DNA of 64,000 bases from Triglochin maritima (lineage: Eukaryota > Streptophyta > Magnoliopsida > Alismatales > Juncaginaceae), in contig OY821788.1 of the NCBI GenBank assembly GCA_963682175.1, forward strand, positions 15,394,001 through 15,458,000. Reading direction: 5' to 3'. The notes beneath the pieces were generated by a model. The model had not been told where the DNA came from and did no database searches. It was given only the letters and a program-made list of their open reading frames with translations. The stretch's first letter is position 1; each line of letters starts with the position of its first letter. A program made the translations under genes and the position numbers. Shown piece after piece: positions 22,796 through 34,249 of the stretch.

Positions 22796-23464
22796 TCTTG
22801 CTTTAATCTTTCCTTTGCTTTAATTTCTTGTTGTCGATTGCTGACGTGTGGTACAAACCTTCTTCACTCCTTTATGCATTAGCTTGCATGCATTAGTTAG
22901 TAGCGATGCATTGGAACAAGAGTGAGGTGAGTGTTTGATTGGTGGGCTTGATTGCAAGTTTAGGGATCAAAATACCATAAGGGGGTTGTCGCGTAAAAGA
23001 TAAGGTGGGGGATTTCATCACCCCATCCTTTGCCCCAAAAATCACAATTAATCAAAAGCATTAATCTAAAGTCAAGTAGATAGTGGCCACTAGAATTCGA
23101 TTGCACTTAGGAGGCAATCACATTCTCAACGTCATGGCTTAAACGTCATTTTTTCCTTAGTTGCATTGAGACTTTTGGGACCTCCGGGTCTTGACTTTCA
23201 CATTCGGCCGTGGGAGGTGAGACATTCGGGAGTGTGGAGAGTTGAGGTTAGCGTTGTCTAGTCAAAGGACCCATAGCAATCCTAAGCTTTTTTGAGACGT
23301 GTTTGCAAGATTAGACTTCTACCCTTACCCTTACTCACGCTAGCTCTAAGGATTCTTCCCTTCACTTCTGAGTCTTCTCCTCATCTACATTCTATTGCTT
23401 AGTAGCCTCCTCTACTACACCTTATCGTAGTGTTTAGGGTCGAGTTAAGTAATTTTATGTGAGG
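22796..23464 (+). mobile_element. Gypsy leader, second part
   Basis: Non-coding, collinear with 41350-42000 (ttgattgctgac-like start, aagagtgaggtgagtgtttg, the gataaggtgggggatttcatcacc block, and the cttctaccctta/ccctta run). It leads into gag. Confidence 0.7.
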
Positions 23465-24195
23465 TTGGACTCACCTTGATGAGGGTGCTCGACTTGAGTG
23501 AGTTGATCCTGCTATTGAGATGATTGGTCTAGGTGATCGTACATCTACGCATCGAGCTCCTTTGAAGCATGAGGCCTCTTCATCTTTTAGAGGTGGGGAG
23601 ATCGGGTTCCTTATATATGGTTCCTCGGTCTACTTCTCCAACCACGTAGACTATCTCCTCTGACTCGGGAGGAAGTGGGTGCTAATCGGGATCGAGTTAT
23701 GGGAGTACCACCACCCTTAGCTCGACAGGATTGACCGATGACTTTGTGGGAGCAGACTCATCTTGTTCGGCCCACACAGCCGTCTTTGATAGTTCTCCTG
23801 CCTACTCGTGGGAACAACTATGTGAGCATGCTTCCTAGCTTCACAGCCAATAAGGAGGATCCATATATCTTTATACGTGAATTTGAGGAGGTATGCTTCA
23901 TGTTCAAGCTTCAACAGCTTGACAAGGATTCTGTCAAGTTCAGGATGATTTCTTTTGCGTTGAAGGATAAAACGAAGAAATAGATGTACAACCTCCCGGT
24001 GAACTCAAATCGGTCTTGGGCTGAATTCGTGACGGTCTTTCTGAAGAGGTTCTTCCCCCCAAAGGAAGACTCAACAGATATGGCACAACATACATCAAAT
24101 GTATCAGACTAAGATCGAATTGTTTCATGCTTTCTTTGAGAGGTTCAAGGACCTTCTCTTGCAGTGCCCTCATCATGGACTTCAATTGTGGCAGC
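23465..24195 (+). pseudogene. Athila-like gag, N-terminal half
   Basis: Reads D-P-Y-I-F-I-R-E-F-E-E-V-C, then F-A-L-K-D-K-T-K-K followed by a stop at about 23982, then W-A-E-F-V-T-V-F-L-K-R-F-F-P. Further stops and a shift follow (near 24070-24110) before the P-H-H-G-L-Q-L-W-Q motif at 24170-24195. This is the Gag capsid domain, clearly inactive. It is interrupted after codon Q by the B2 insertion and resumes at 26113. Confidence 0.85.
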
Positions 24196-26112
24196 TGATG
24201 AGAATTAAATTTATACCGCAAGTGCACGGTGTCAATGAAGACGTGGCAAATACGGGTCGAACACAAGGAGGGAGAGATTTGTTATTTTCGTGATTTTCGA
24301 TTAAGGAGAAAGAAGGAGAGAGGACTTAAGTTGGTTTTGAGATTTTTGGGTTTTAATTATTTAAAGCAAGAAACAAGAACAAATAAAACTAAAACAAGAA
24401 CAAAGAGATGAATTCCGTCGGGTGGAGGTTTAGATTTAAGGTTTAGATTAGAGAATTCAGAAACTTATAATAAATCATATTAGTTATGAAGCATTACATG
24501 ATAAATGATTTAACATAAACTCAAGTAATCAAAACATACTAACACGAAATTAAAATAATAACATTCATTCATCTTCTCTTCACCCTAATCCGTCACCTCC
24601 ACCCTTTGGAAGGAGTTAGAAACTCATAGAGGGAGGAAGAAGGGGTCCTTGAGACATTACAAAAGAAAACTAAAAGTAAGAAATAAAAGACAGAATTTTA
24701 TTAATGAAAAGAAGATTACAAAACTAAGATTAAGAATAAAAACTAACACCAAAGACTAAGGACCCTTCTAACATCGTTCTCGGGTCTATTTATAGTTGCT
24801 ACAAGGGATCTAGGTATAATTTTGGAAAGTACACGTGTCCAGACACGACTGGACGAAATTGGAGCACACGGATCGACTAGGGGGTGGCGGAATCGCCGCA
24901 TGGTGTGTGTGATCTGCGGCAGAATCGCAGCACATCATGCTCTGATTTGGTCCAGATTTTGGTTGAATGTTTATGGTATGATTTGATCCTCCTTTACGCG
25001 TCTGGATTGATTCTTTCCATTCTTTTGAGCTCCGGATTAATTCCTTCACATATTTGGAGATATACATTGATTTTTCTATATATTTTCTCCAAGAGAATAA
25101 AAGCTACTCGTCATTTGCAATTAGGTCCTTGACTTTTTGCAGTTAAGTCCCCAGCTACTTTTGTGCTTAAGTCCTTGTTCTTTTTGCAATTAGGACTTGA
25201 ATGTTGTTATGCTTGGATACATTTCCATTCATAACCCGATAATATTGAACTTGGTCTTTATGATAGAAATGAGTCTTTTGCATGTGTTTATGCTCGGGAT
25301 GTGGGTAAATTGCATTCAGGTCCCTGTATTCTGTAAATAAGACTAAACACATACCTTAGTAGCATTTATTGATGTAAAAGTAATCTAAATGAAAGACATA
25401 TGATGCAATGTATGCAATGCATCAAATACCCCCACACCTAGATTTTTCTAGTCCCTAGCAAAACAGAAGATACGAAAAATAAAAACAGGGAAATCCTAAC
25501 TCACTTTCGTAGGAATCACGGTTGCACTTAGCATGTGCAACGAGCCTTTAAACCTCCAAGTTTCCTAGGAGGAGGAGTGTTGTCTCCTGAGGGTTTTCAG
25601 CGGATATACCCACAAAATCCTAAATCAACGTTTCATTAATAGTTCTCAATATCCCTACCTCAACCTTATACATCTCACTAAGAATTTTTGCATGCTCATT
25701 ATATAAATCTAACTCATTAAAAATATGACTTGGTCTTTGTTCCTCCAACATTCACACCACTAACCCTTCTACACATGTTTATCACTTGAATTATTTTGCA
25801 CGCCTCCTCTGGTGGTGAAGTATCATTCAGATCAACCATGGCATGGATCATTCTTTTAGCTTTGGGCCTTGAGTATTTTTTTTTCTTTTCTTTTCTTTTC
25901 TTCCGTGATTTGCATGCGTTTATGCGTTTATCTTGAACTTGGTATTTATGATAGAAATGAGTCTTTTGCATGCGTTTATGCTCAGGATGTGGGTAAATTG
26001 CATTCAGGTCCCTGTATTCTGTAAATAAGACTAAACACATACCTTAGTAGCATTTATTGATGTAAAAGTAATCTAAATGAAAGACATATGATGCAATGTA
26101 TGCAATGCATCA
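24196..26112 (-). mobile_element. Internally deleted gypsy B element (B2)
   Basis: A full 3' LTR at 24196-25424 is followed on the plus strand by the B polypurine tract and 3' block (25425-25910), then jumps into the last 200 bp of a second LTR (about 25912-26112). The TSD GCAGC lies at 24191-24195 and 26113-26117. Everything from the 5' LTR interior to the 3' untranslated region is gone: no primer site, gag or pol. Removing it restores L-Q-L-W-Q-P-C-Q-I-V-Y-E in the host gag. The LTR dyads near 24885 and 24917 keep 32-bp spacing. Confidence 0.95.
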
Positions 26113-26985
26113 GCAGCCGTGCCAGATTGTTTATGAGAGTCACAACTATAACACCCGCACATTGTTGGAGCCGATGTGTAAGGGTGATTTCCAAGTGAAA
26201 CTCATTGATACGGCATGGGATACTTTTGAATTAATGGTTGAACGTACCCTTGAGTGGGACACCATAAGAGATCCATCAGCTGTCAGGTCTTCTGGTCGAG
26301 CTGGATCATACCAAGTCGAGTCAACTATCGCGTCTGAGGTGAAAATGACTGCTCTCGTGTGTACGATAGAGAGTTTACAGTTGGACCAAGCTCATGTATC
26401 TCAGGTCGCTACTCCCATTTGTTGTAGGTGTGGACTTACGGGACATAGTGACTTGGAATGTGCTTATGCTCCAAGCAATACTGAGCATACATATGCGATG
26501 TATCAACAACGGCCCCGTAACAACCCGTACAGTCACTCCCACAACCTGGGATGGCGAAACCACCCTAACTTCTCTTGGGCGACTAGTGGGGGTCATGGTC
26601 AGAGCTCGTACGCTCAATCCTAACCCCCACCTTATCACCCTCTATGCCCATCGACGATCTACCAACCACCACATGAATGGTCTCAGCGCCAGACTCACCC
26701 ACCTCGTATGGTCTCATCTTCGGGTTATTCTAGTCAGAATCCACCCCCAACAGGTTGACCCAAAGGTCTCCACTCTAGAGGAAATCCTTCAAGCATTCAT
26801 GCAGAGCAAACAAACCATGCTTACGGCCAACAACAGTTCGGTCAAAGCATTTGAAGTGCAAGTCAATCAGTTGGCTTATCTACTCAATGAATGTAAGAAT
26901 GGTCAGTTGTCGAGTGAACAAGTGGTGAACCCTAGGAAGTCAACCGGCTTATGGCAGGCAGAATGTGAACAACCTTGAAAATCAC
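26113..26985 (+). pseudogene. Athila-like gag, C-terminal half
   Basis: The resumed gag reads Q-I-V-Y-E-S, then a CCHC knuckle C-C-R-C-G-L-T-G-H-S-D-L-E-C, then R-N-N-P-Y-S, with a stop at 26623. After a frame change the linker goes on (T-L-E-E-I-L-Q-A-F-M-Q-S, Q-V-N-Q-L-A-Y-L-L-N-E) to a stop near 26978. The order matches the B1 gag and linker, but the frame is broken at least twice. Confidence 0.85.
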
Positions 26986-27094
26986 CCTTCCGAACATATA
27001 AATATTGTCCATACCTTGACATCGTGAAGGGTTGTCAACAACAATGTGGAAATGCCTGAGCTTGAACGCCTAAGCGACTCTCTCGAAAAGAAAA

Positions 27095-27788
27095 ATGATG
27101 AGCACTGGGATAAGATTGTTAGGTACTACAGCAAGTCAATGTGAACATTCCACTATTGGACATTGTTCAACAAATGCCACCGTATGCCAAATTCCTCAAA
27201 GATCTGTGCACCAAGAAGAGGCGAACGAATGTCCCCAAGAAAGCCTTCTTAGCTGCCAATGTGAGTTCGATCCTGACACACCTGCATTATTAAAATACAA
27301 GGTCCCTTGTTGTCCAACTATTTCTTGTGTTATTGGTAATGTGCTGATTAATCAAGCCTTACTTGATTTTGGGGCATTTGTGAACCTCCTCCCTTATTCA
27401 ATCTACGTCGACCTAGGAATTGGCGACCTTAAGACAACGAGAACTACCCTTCAGTTGGCTAACTGGTCGGTCAAAATTCCATGGGGGTTATAGACAACAT
27501 CCTTATTAAAGTGGTGAGTTTGTATTCCAAGTTCATTTCATCATCTTGGATACAGAACCAGTGTCTAACCCACAAGGACAAATCTCAGTGATCCTTGGGA
27601 GACCATTTCTGGCGACATCTAATTCTTTAATTAACTGTCGTAATGACTTGATGAGGTTTTCTTTTGGCAATCTAACTGTGGATTTCAACATCTTCACTCT
27701 TGGTAAGCAACCTTGTTTGTTCGACGATTCTATTGGACTCAATCTCATTCAAGACACTTATGAGATTGAGTTAATGGGTCGCACGTGA
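27095..27788 (+). pseudogene. Athila-like aspartic protease
   Basis: Two frames give a retropepsin domain. The lead-in is I-P-L-L-D-I-V-Q-Q-M-P (27137-27180, shifted). The catalytic loop is A-L-L-D-F-G-A-F-V-N-L-L-P at 27356-27395, where the usual D-L-G-A-S is D-F-G-A-F. The closing motif V-I-L-G-R-P-F-L-A-T lies at about 27590. Stops at 27491 and a frame change at 27490-27545 separate the halves. It is clearly inactive. Confidence 0.85.
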
Positions 27789-27879
27789 GTCTCATCGACA
27801 TTGCAAAGAGTTGCCCAATGACTAGGTTGTGAGCGATGATGTTCTTAATTAGGAATCCACATCTAAATTCCTTGACGAG

Positions 27880-28257
27880 GAGGCACATCTAGGTGCCAAC
27901 TCTTTTTATCCTATGGCCTTTGAGCCACTTGAAATTAACTCTGAAGCTGACAAGGACCCACATCTGGTCGAGCTTAAGTCGCTCCCCAATAACCTAAAGT
28001 ACATATTCTAGGGGGAGACAGAGACCTTACCACTCATTATTGCTTCCAATCTTGATAAAGACCAAGAAGCTACCCTTAAGTTAGTTCTTTTGGAGAACAA
28101 AGAGGTTATCGAGTTGTCCTTGAAGGACATCAAAGGAATACGGCCTGGTATTGCCTAGTGTCGGATCCACGTGGAGGAGAATTCTAGGCCCCGTCGGTAC
28201 CCACAACGAAGATTGAATCTTGTACTAAAAGAAGACGTCAGAAACAAGGTTCTTAAG
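27880..28257 (+). pseudogene. Athila-like RT N-terminal part
   Basis: Reads F-E-P-L-E-I, D-P-H-L-V-E-L-K-S-L-P, N-L-K-Y, then L-P-L-I-I-A-S-N-L, D-I-K-G-I and P-Q-R-R-L-N-L. These are the conserved blocks leading into the reverse transcriptase of Athila/Tat polyproteins, with in-frame stops at about 28010 and 28157. The coding sequence is cut at 28257 by a solo copia LTR and continues at 30318. Confidence 0.8.
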
Positions 28258-30312
28258 TGAAAGGAATGTGTTCTAAAAGTTTTACTTTTATATGTCAATT
28301 ATTATGAATTGGATGTGCAAACATTTTGTTCCTTGATTATGGTATTCGTCTTTTGGAAGTGTTAAGGAAGAGGCGCTTGGTCCTTAACCGTAGAGCTATA
28401 AAAGATAATGGTATACATAAATCAAAAGTTATTCACAATCATGATAATTAACATGGAACATTAATAACTAAGATAAGATTGTCGTGTTGGTCATCGATTG
28501 TTGTAGCTCTACAAATAATTGACGACACGAGTACATAAAAGAGGAAAAGATTACTTTTATATATTGAATAGACCTAATAAGTAAAACCTTTTGGAATTGT
28601 GTTTCGTGTCATTAATGTTTTACTGTGTCTTGGATCCTAAGATATGAGACTGATATCTTTTCACTCAAGAAGTGCTTGATTTGATTATTGTCAAGAGCTA
28701 TCAATGAGTATAGTGATAAATGCAATAGTTGGTTGAACATGACTTGTGCTGCAAAAGATAGCTAGTCAAACGATTATCATTGCCCCTCTTAATTGAGTGA
28801 TGATATTAGTGGGCCCTTGATAAAGCAAAATTATAATGTGCACAATGTAGCTTGAGTTAAGTTACATAGTTATAATTAGCGTAAAGAGATCAATAAATGA
28901 ATATAATACAAAGGTGACACATATCTACTTTGTATATCTTCTTAATATCATGAGGCAAGGGACGAACACAAGTGGTGCACTTACATCACTAAATGGATCG
29001 TGTTTAGTTCGAGTGGAACAAAGACATCTGTGCTACTTGGGTAACTATAACGTGTAACTAGATACCGCTTATGGTTTGAGATATTAAGTGTCTGATATCG
29101 CTGCCAATTTGGCTTATATCCTCCTATAGGTGACACCACAAAATTGGGAAACAAGAACCTTAATTTTGAGTTCATATGATGTGTCGGGTTTCATGTGAAA
29201 AGGGATACATGTGGTTAATCAATAAATCAATATGTCAGGAAAAATGACATAATTAGAATCATGGATAAATTCATATGATGTGTATATATTATGGGGTGTA
29301 ATAATTTAATATTACATAGGATAATATATTACATAAGATATGAATTTGCTAAAAACCACAAAATGTCAAATTTTATTGGATATAAATCCAAAATTTGACA
29401 AAGGCAAAATCGGGGTCAGCACGGTAAACCGTTTAGGGTTCGGTCGACCGAGGTGTCTTCGGAATGATCAACGGAATGGGGAATGGATAACGTATTTGGT
29501 TGACCAAAATTGTCTGGAGTGCCTGGACAATTGAGATTGGTCAACTGGGTTTGAACGGTCAACCGAGAGAAAATATCCATTATCTTGGGATATTTTCGGT
29601 AGACCGAACGTGACACGGTCATCCGAAGATGTGTTAAAACCGAATGGTTCGGTTGACCGAGAAGAATTCTCGGTCAACCGAACAACACGATGTTTGCGTG
29701 AATTATTAAGAGAATAATTAGATCATGGGTTGGATTAATTCCAAATTTGATCAAACGTTTTTTAGGATGCTTATGTGGCAATTTGGGATTAATTTTAGGA
29801 GAAAAAAGCAAGAGATCATGACTAGAGAATAGTTCTTGATATGGATGTTTTGGGAGCCTATAAAAGGACCCCTCATCCTACTTGTTTCATAACATGCAAT
29901 ATAATTCTCACTCTAATCCCTTCCTTAATCACCACGAAAATCTCTTAATAGTTTTAAGTTTTGAAGATAGAAATCTAAGGAGCTTAAAGAGGGGTTATTA
30001 GCTAGATTCTAAGCTTAAGTAGAGATTGATTGGCTAGCTCCTTTCTCTCTAATCTTGTTTAGAGTTTGGTGAACACTTGGAGGTGAATCGGCAGATGATT
30101 CGACGAGCAACGGAGCACTGGATCTTCTGAAAGGTTTTAGAGAACCTTTGGGTATGATCCTCTCTTCTTCTTTTTTTAATATGTGTAGGTATGCATGGTA
30201 TTAGAATAAACATATACTTGTACATAAAATCAAAGAAAATATGAAATCGATCTTGTATGTTTGTATTAATTTTTTTGAAATATACACATACATAGGGACA
30301 CGAATTCCTACA
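28258..30312 (+). mobile_element. Solo LTR of copia family K
   Basis: Begins TGAAAGGAATGTG and ends AATTCCTACA. The TSD TTAAG flanks it at 28253-28257 and 30313-30317. No internal sequence. Removing it joins the host RT reading V-L-K to C-F-D-I-G-I-I-Y-P-I-S. TATA box tataaaagg at 29869-29877. The segment 29410-29690 carries a CGGTNNACCG dyad array like that of family C, which is absent from the other K copies here. Confidence 0.93.
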
Positions 30313-30317
30313 TTAAG

Positions 30318-31640
30318 TGCTTTGATATTGGTATAATATATCCCATTTCTCATAGTTTGTAGATGAACCATGTCCATGTGGTTCACAAGAATCAAGTGTG
30401 ATGGTTGTTGAGAATGAGCATAATGAGCTTGTACCGACGCGCTTATAAGCTGACTGGCGAGTTGGTGTTGATTTTCGCAAGCTCAATACAGAAACACGAA
30501 AAGATCATTTCCCGTGATTAGATGTTGGAAAGGTTGGCTGGACATGAGTATTATTGTGTTTTCGATAGATACTCTAGCTATATCCAAATTCCTATCGCCC
30601 CTGAGGATCAAGAGAAAAACACATTTACTTGTCCCTTTGGGACATTCGCTTACCGTCGCATGCGTTATGTAATGCGTCGGTGACTTTTCAAAGATGTATC
30701 ATTAGTTTCATCTCCGGTATGGTGGAGCGTTTTCTTGAGATTTTCTTGGACGACTTCTCCATATTTGGTGTTTCCTTCGATGAGTGTCTTCATCACTTGA
30801 GCCTTGTCCTCAAGCGATGCCGTGAGAAAAACATCACTTTTCATGGTAAAATAAGGAATCGTACTTGGACATGTCGTCTCAAGTAGGGGAATTGAGGTTG
30901 ATCCCTCCGAAGTGGGTCTTATTGCTAATCACCCACTGTCACGTAATGTGAAGGTTATCCGCACCATTTTTGGGCATGTTGGATTCTATCAAAAGTTCAT
31001 TTGGGATTTTAGTAAAATTTCTCAACCTCTCACCACTTTGTTGGCTAAAGATGTCATTTTTGAGTTCACACCGGATTGCCACCATTCTTTTTTGACCTTG
31101 GAAAAAGAGCTAGTTTCAACTCCCATAATTAAGGCACCGGTGTGGACTGAACCCTTCGAGTTGATGTGTGATGCAGCTGACTTCATTGTGGGAGCAGTGC
31201 TTGGGTATTAATTAGAAAAATTGCCTCATGTGATCTACTATGCTAGTAGAACACTTAATGATTCCCAATTGAACTACACTATGATCGAGAAAGAATTCTT
31301 AGCAATCATATTTTCTTTAGAGAAATTCAGTCATACTTGATTGGCTCCCATGTGATTATCTACTCTGATCACACAACCATCAATCTTCTTATGGCGAAGA
31401 AAGATGCAAAATCTCAACTCTTCATATGGATCTTGTTCTGACAAGAATTCGTTCTTGAGATTCGGGACAAAAAATGGAGTGAAAACGCAGCAACGGACCA
31501 CTTGTCTCGCCTTGAGATGACCAACCCACAGGAAAAAAAAATTAATGACAAATGTCCTGACGAGCAACTGTTCACAATCGAGGATAACCCATGGTTTGCT
31601 AACTTCGTGAATTACCTTATAACCGAGCAATTTCTTGCGG
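30318..31640 (+). pseudogene. Athila-like reverse transcriptase and RNase H
   Basis: Across several frames: G-I-I-Y-P-I-S; N-E-L-V-P-T-R-L; P-F-G-T-F-A-Y-R-R-M; A-T/V-T-F-Q-R-C; the catalytic block I-F-L-D-D-F-S-I-F-G (30749-30778, with the two essential Asp); I-I-K-A-P-V-W and D-A-A-D-F-I-V-G-A-V-L-G (RNase H start); Y-A-S-R-T-L; I-I-Y-S-D-H; A-T-D-H-L-S-R-L; and a tail with N-Y-L. Frameshifts fall near 30655, 30845-30910 and 31330, and there are several stops. No integrase follows; an A LTR begins at 31646. Confidence 0.85.
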
Positions 31641-32406
31641 GTTGGTGATTGACATCATTTCATGCTTATATTTGCATCTTATATCCATTATCTTTCACTT
31701 AAACAATGCTATGTTACGAGTTTTATGTTTGAATTTCAGAAATAAATAGGTTTGAAGAGATGAAACATAAAAGGACCCAAAAGCTGGGAAAAAAGTGAAT
31801 TGTAAGATCTGGGGACTAAGATGCAAGGGAGACGGACCTGAACGTAAGACCAAAGGACCAAAGAGTAAAACAGAAAACTCTACACCATCATGGGGAGTAT
31901 TTTGGCAATTCTATTCGGATCGGAGCTTCAACAAGTCAAGTAACCGCATCCAAGACAAACAATACCAGAAAGAAAAGCCCACAACAAATTCCAACCCGAT
32001 CCAAACTTTATGGACCGCTAATTGGCGGTCTAGATCACTCTGGATCCGCTCAACTTTCTCCAGCACATGTATTAGAGGATGTTTAGGTTATTTTTGGTAT
32101 TTGTTTAGTCCCACATCGGGGGATTGTCCCGGAGTGCCTTTTTTGTGGCTATAAATAGAACTCTTCACCTTCCAATGTAATAACTCCATATTTTGAGTGG
32201 CTATTCTGCCTACTAGAAGTGAGGCCTTGAAGCACACACTAATGTAGGAGGATGCTACTTGAAATGTGAGTCATTTGTTAATAAAAGTTTCTTTGTTATG
32301 TTATTACTTTCATTTTGCTTGTTTTACTTTGTTTAATTTCATTTCATTAGTTTTAGTAGCTTAGTTAATATGCTTTCTTTGCTTAGTTTAATAACTAGCA
32401 TTAGAC

Positions 32407-32421
32407 TCGTGCGTTGCACGA
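32407..32421 (-). terminator. Helitron 3' terminal hairpin
   Basis: A 6-bp stem (TCGTGC/GCACGA) with an AAC loop, 8 bases before the CTAG end. Helitron 3' hairpins are thought to signal the end of strand transfer. Confidence 0.85.
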
Positions 32422-33696
32422 ATGTATTTAATGAAAAATAAGTTTAAAGGAGAAATGATTAAATTGAAAATTCAGAAGTCATCATCACTGCTTATTTCCA
32501 TAATAACCTTTGATGAGATGGTTAATTCTATATGTTTTTTTCCAAGTAGGGCCACAACCTTTAGGGTTGTTTAGGTGCCTCTAAGAGCTTGTACATATTT
32601 TTTGCTTTAAATGAAAATAATAAAAAGAGATTAGTTGTGTTGAGAGGACAAAAGAAACATGTAAGTTCTTTTTATAACGTTTGCTGGTGAGGTCCTTTGT
32701 TTGTCTTGAAGGCATACAACCTATATTAGAGAGTAATCGAGAAAATAACTTGGGTGGCTGTGATAATTAATTATTCCTAAATTATTAAAATTTTAGTTGG
32801 TAGATATAGTCTATGAAACGATTGTACCTAATTTTAACTAAATTCTTTTTTTTAAAGATTCTTGACATGCTACTCTCATATAATAAATGTATTGTAAATT
32901 TTTTGAATGGGATATTACTCTAGCATTAGCCAATTAATTTTAAATATCTATTTTTTGCACTAGAATATTAAGATGTTTTTGGAAAATAAGAATGAGAAAT
33001 CTTTACTTAAACTCAGTTATACAATGACATCTCAATGCTTCCATTTAGGTTAACTTAAAATGTTTTGCCTCAAATGGAACTTTTGATGTGACAGTATTAT
33101 GATCAATGACAGACAACATTAACCCATACTCAATTAACCCAAATCGATTTGCATAGGCCATCAAATCTCTACGCTAAATTTTAATTGTGTTGTTGATGTA
33201 TTTCACATATCTATATTAAGCACACGTGATACAAATTACTCAAGCAAGAATGTTTGATGAATCCAAACTGCTGGCAAGGCATCTAAGGAGGGGACTACTA
33301 TTGCCATTTCTGCTAGAGCTAGCAAAGAACATTGAAGCTTCGTGAAAGAATAAAATTCTTAGTAGTTGACTTTCACTCTGTCTTGAGCCATGTTAGCATG
33401 CATTCACATCAAACGACATGTTACATCGTTGAATTTTTCAATTATATTTATATTGAGATTTGACGGTGAAGATTACCAATCAAATTGATTAATTTCTATC
33501 ACAATCCATAAATTCGACTGAGTTATTTTTTGAAAAGTTGATGGTTCACTTGACCAGTGTTCTAAAAGTTTACCATTTATGGCTCTAATGAGTCCACCCG
33601 AATTACATTACAATAGCATAAAAGCAAAATAAGTGTCGCAACCATAGCAAGTCAAGTCAAGTTACAATAGGCTTACATCTATCTTGTCGGGAATGT

Positions 33697-33855
33697 CTAC
33701 CCCAATGTCTCTTCCACTTCATGGACACTGAATGCAGTGAAGCTTTGAGTTAAGACATATTTGTGATTTTTTGTTGTCACTTTGATAGTAAATGAGTACT
33801 TCCATAGCTTTACCTCAATAATATCTTTCATCTCATCAACGTTGTTTTCATGTAT
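33697..33855 (-). pseudogene. Helitron RPA1-like last exon
   Basis: A 52-residue minus-strand reading after an acceptor site (CTTCTTTTTAG) ends at a TAG (33697-33699). It contains V-K-L-W-K-Y-S-F-T-I-K-V-T-T-K and H-K-Y-V-L-T-Q-S-F-T, resembling the C-terminal end of RPA1-like proteins carried by plant Helitrons. Joining to the preceding exon at its GT site puts an early stop in frame, so the gene is probably dead. Confidence 0.6.
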
Positions 33856-34034
33856 CTAAAAAGAAGATAATAATATCATTTTGATAAAATAACAGGTAAG
33901 GTTATTATGGAATATAAAACGATGCATCATAATGACTTTGAACAATAGAGTTAGTAGAGAAATCGATTGAGAGGTCATTCGAATCTCAAATCAAAAATAA
34001 TTTAGTTGCTTAAATATTAACCTTGGTGTGTTAC

Positions 34035-34129
34035 CTTGGTTAAAATTTGCAAAAGTGATGCTATCTTTGCCAAATACCGTTACATCAATTTGACTTGTGC
34101 TATCAGTGACTTGTAAGTTTACTTTTGCC
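34035..34129 (-). pseudogene. Helitron RPA1-like OB-fold exon
   Basis: A minus-strand exon bounded by AG at 34130-34131 and GTAACA after 34035. It reads A-K-V-N-L-Q-V-T-D-S-T-S-Q-I-D-V-T-V-F-G-K-D, the V-x-D-x-(T/S)-x...(L/V)-(F/V)-(F/D)-G-x-(D/E) core of the RPA1 C-terminal OB fold, which binds single-stranded DNA. Splicing to 34203 keeps the frame (C-V-P-R-A-K-V). Confidence 0.75.
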
Positions 34130-34202
34130 CTATGATACATTAGGTGATATCAAACATCTTATTTTTAAATTATGACAAAAAATTTCTTCAATTTGTGGTT
34201 AC

Positions 34203-34246
34203 CTTGGGACACAGGTTGGTGCATGTTCATTGCAGTTATTGCAATT
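34203..34246 (-). pseudogene. Helitron RPA1-like zinc-ribbon exon
   Basis: Minus-strand reading N-C-L-N-C-N-N-C-N-E-H-A-P-T-C-V-P-R ending at a GTAACC donor. The Cys/His cluster is what remains of the zinc ribbon that precedes the RPA1 OB fold. A TAG lies in frame a little upstream, so the exon start is uncertain (an acceptor TTGCAG precedes ATAATTG). Confidence 0.65.
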
Positions 34247-34249
34247 CAA

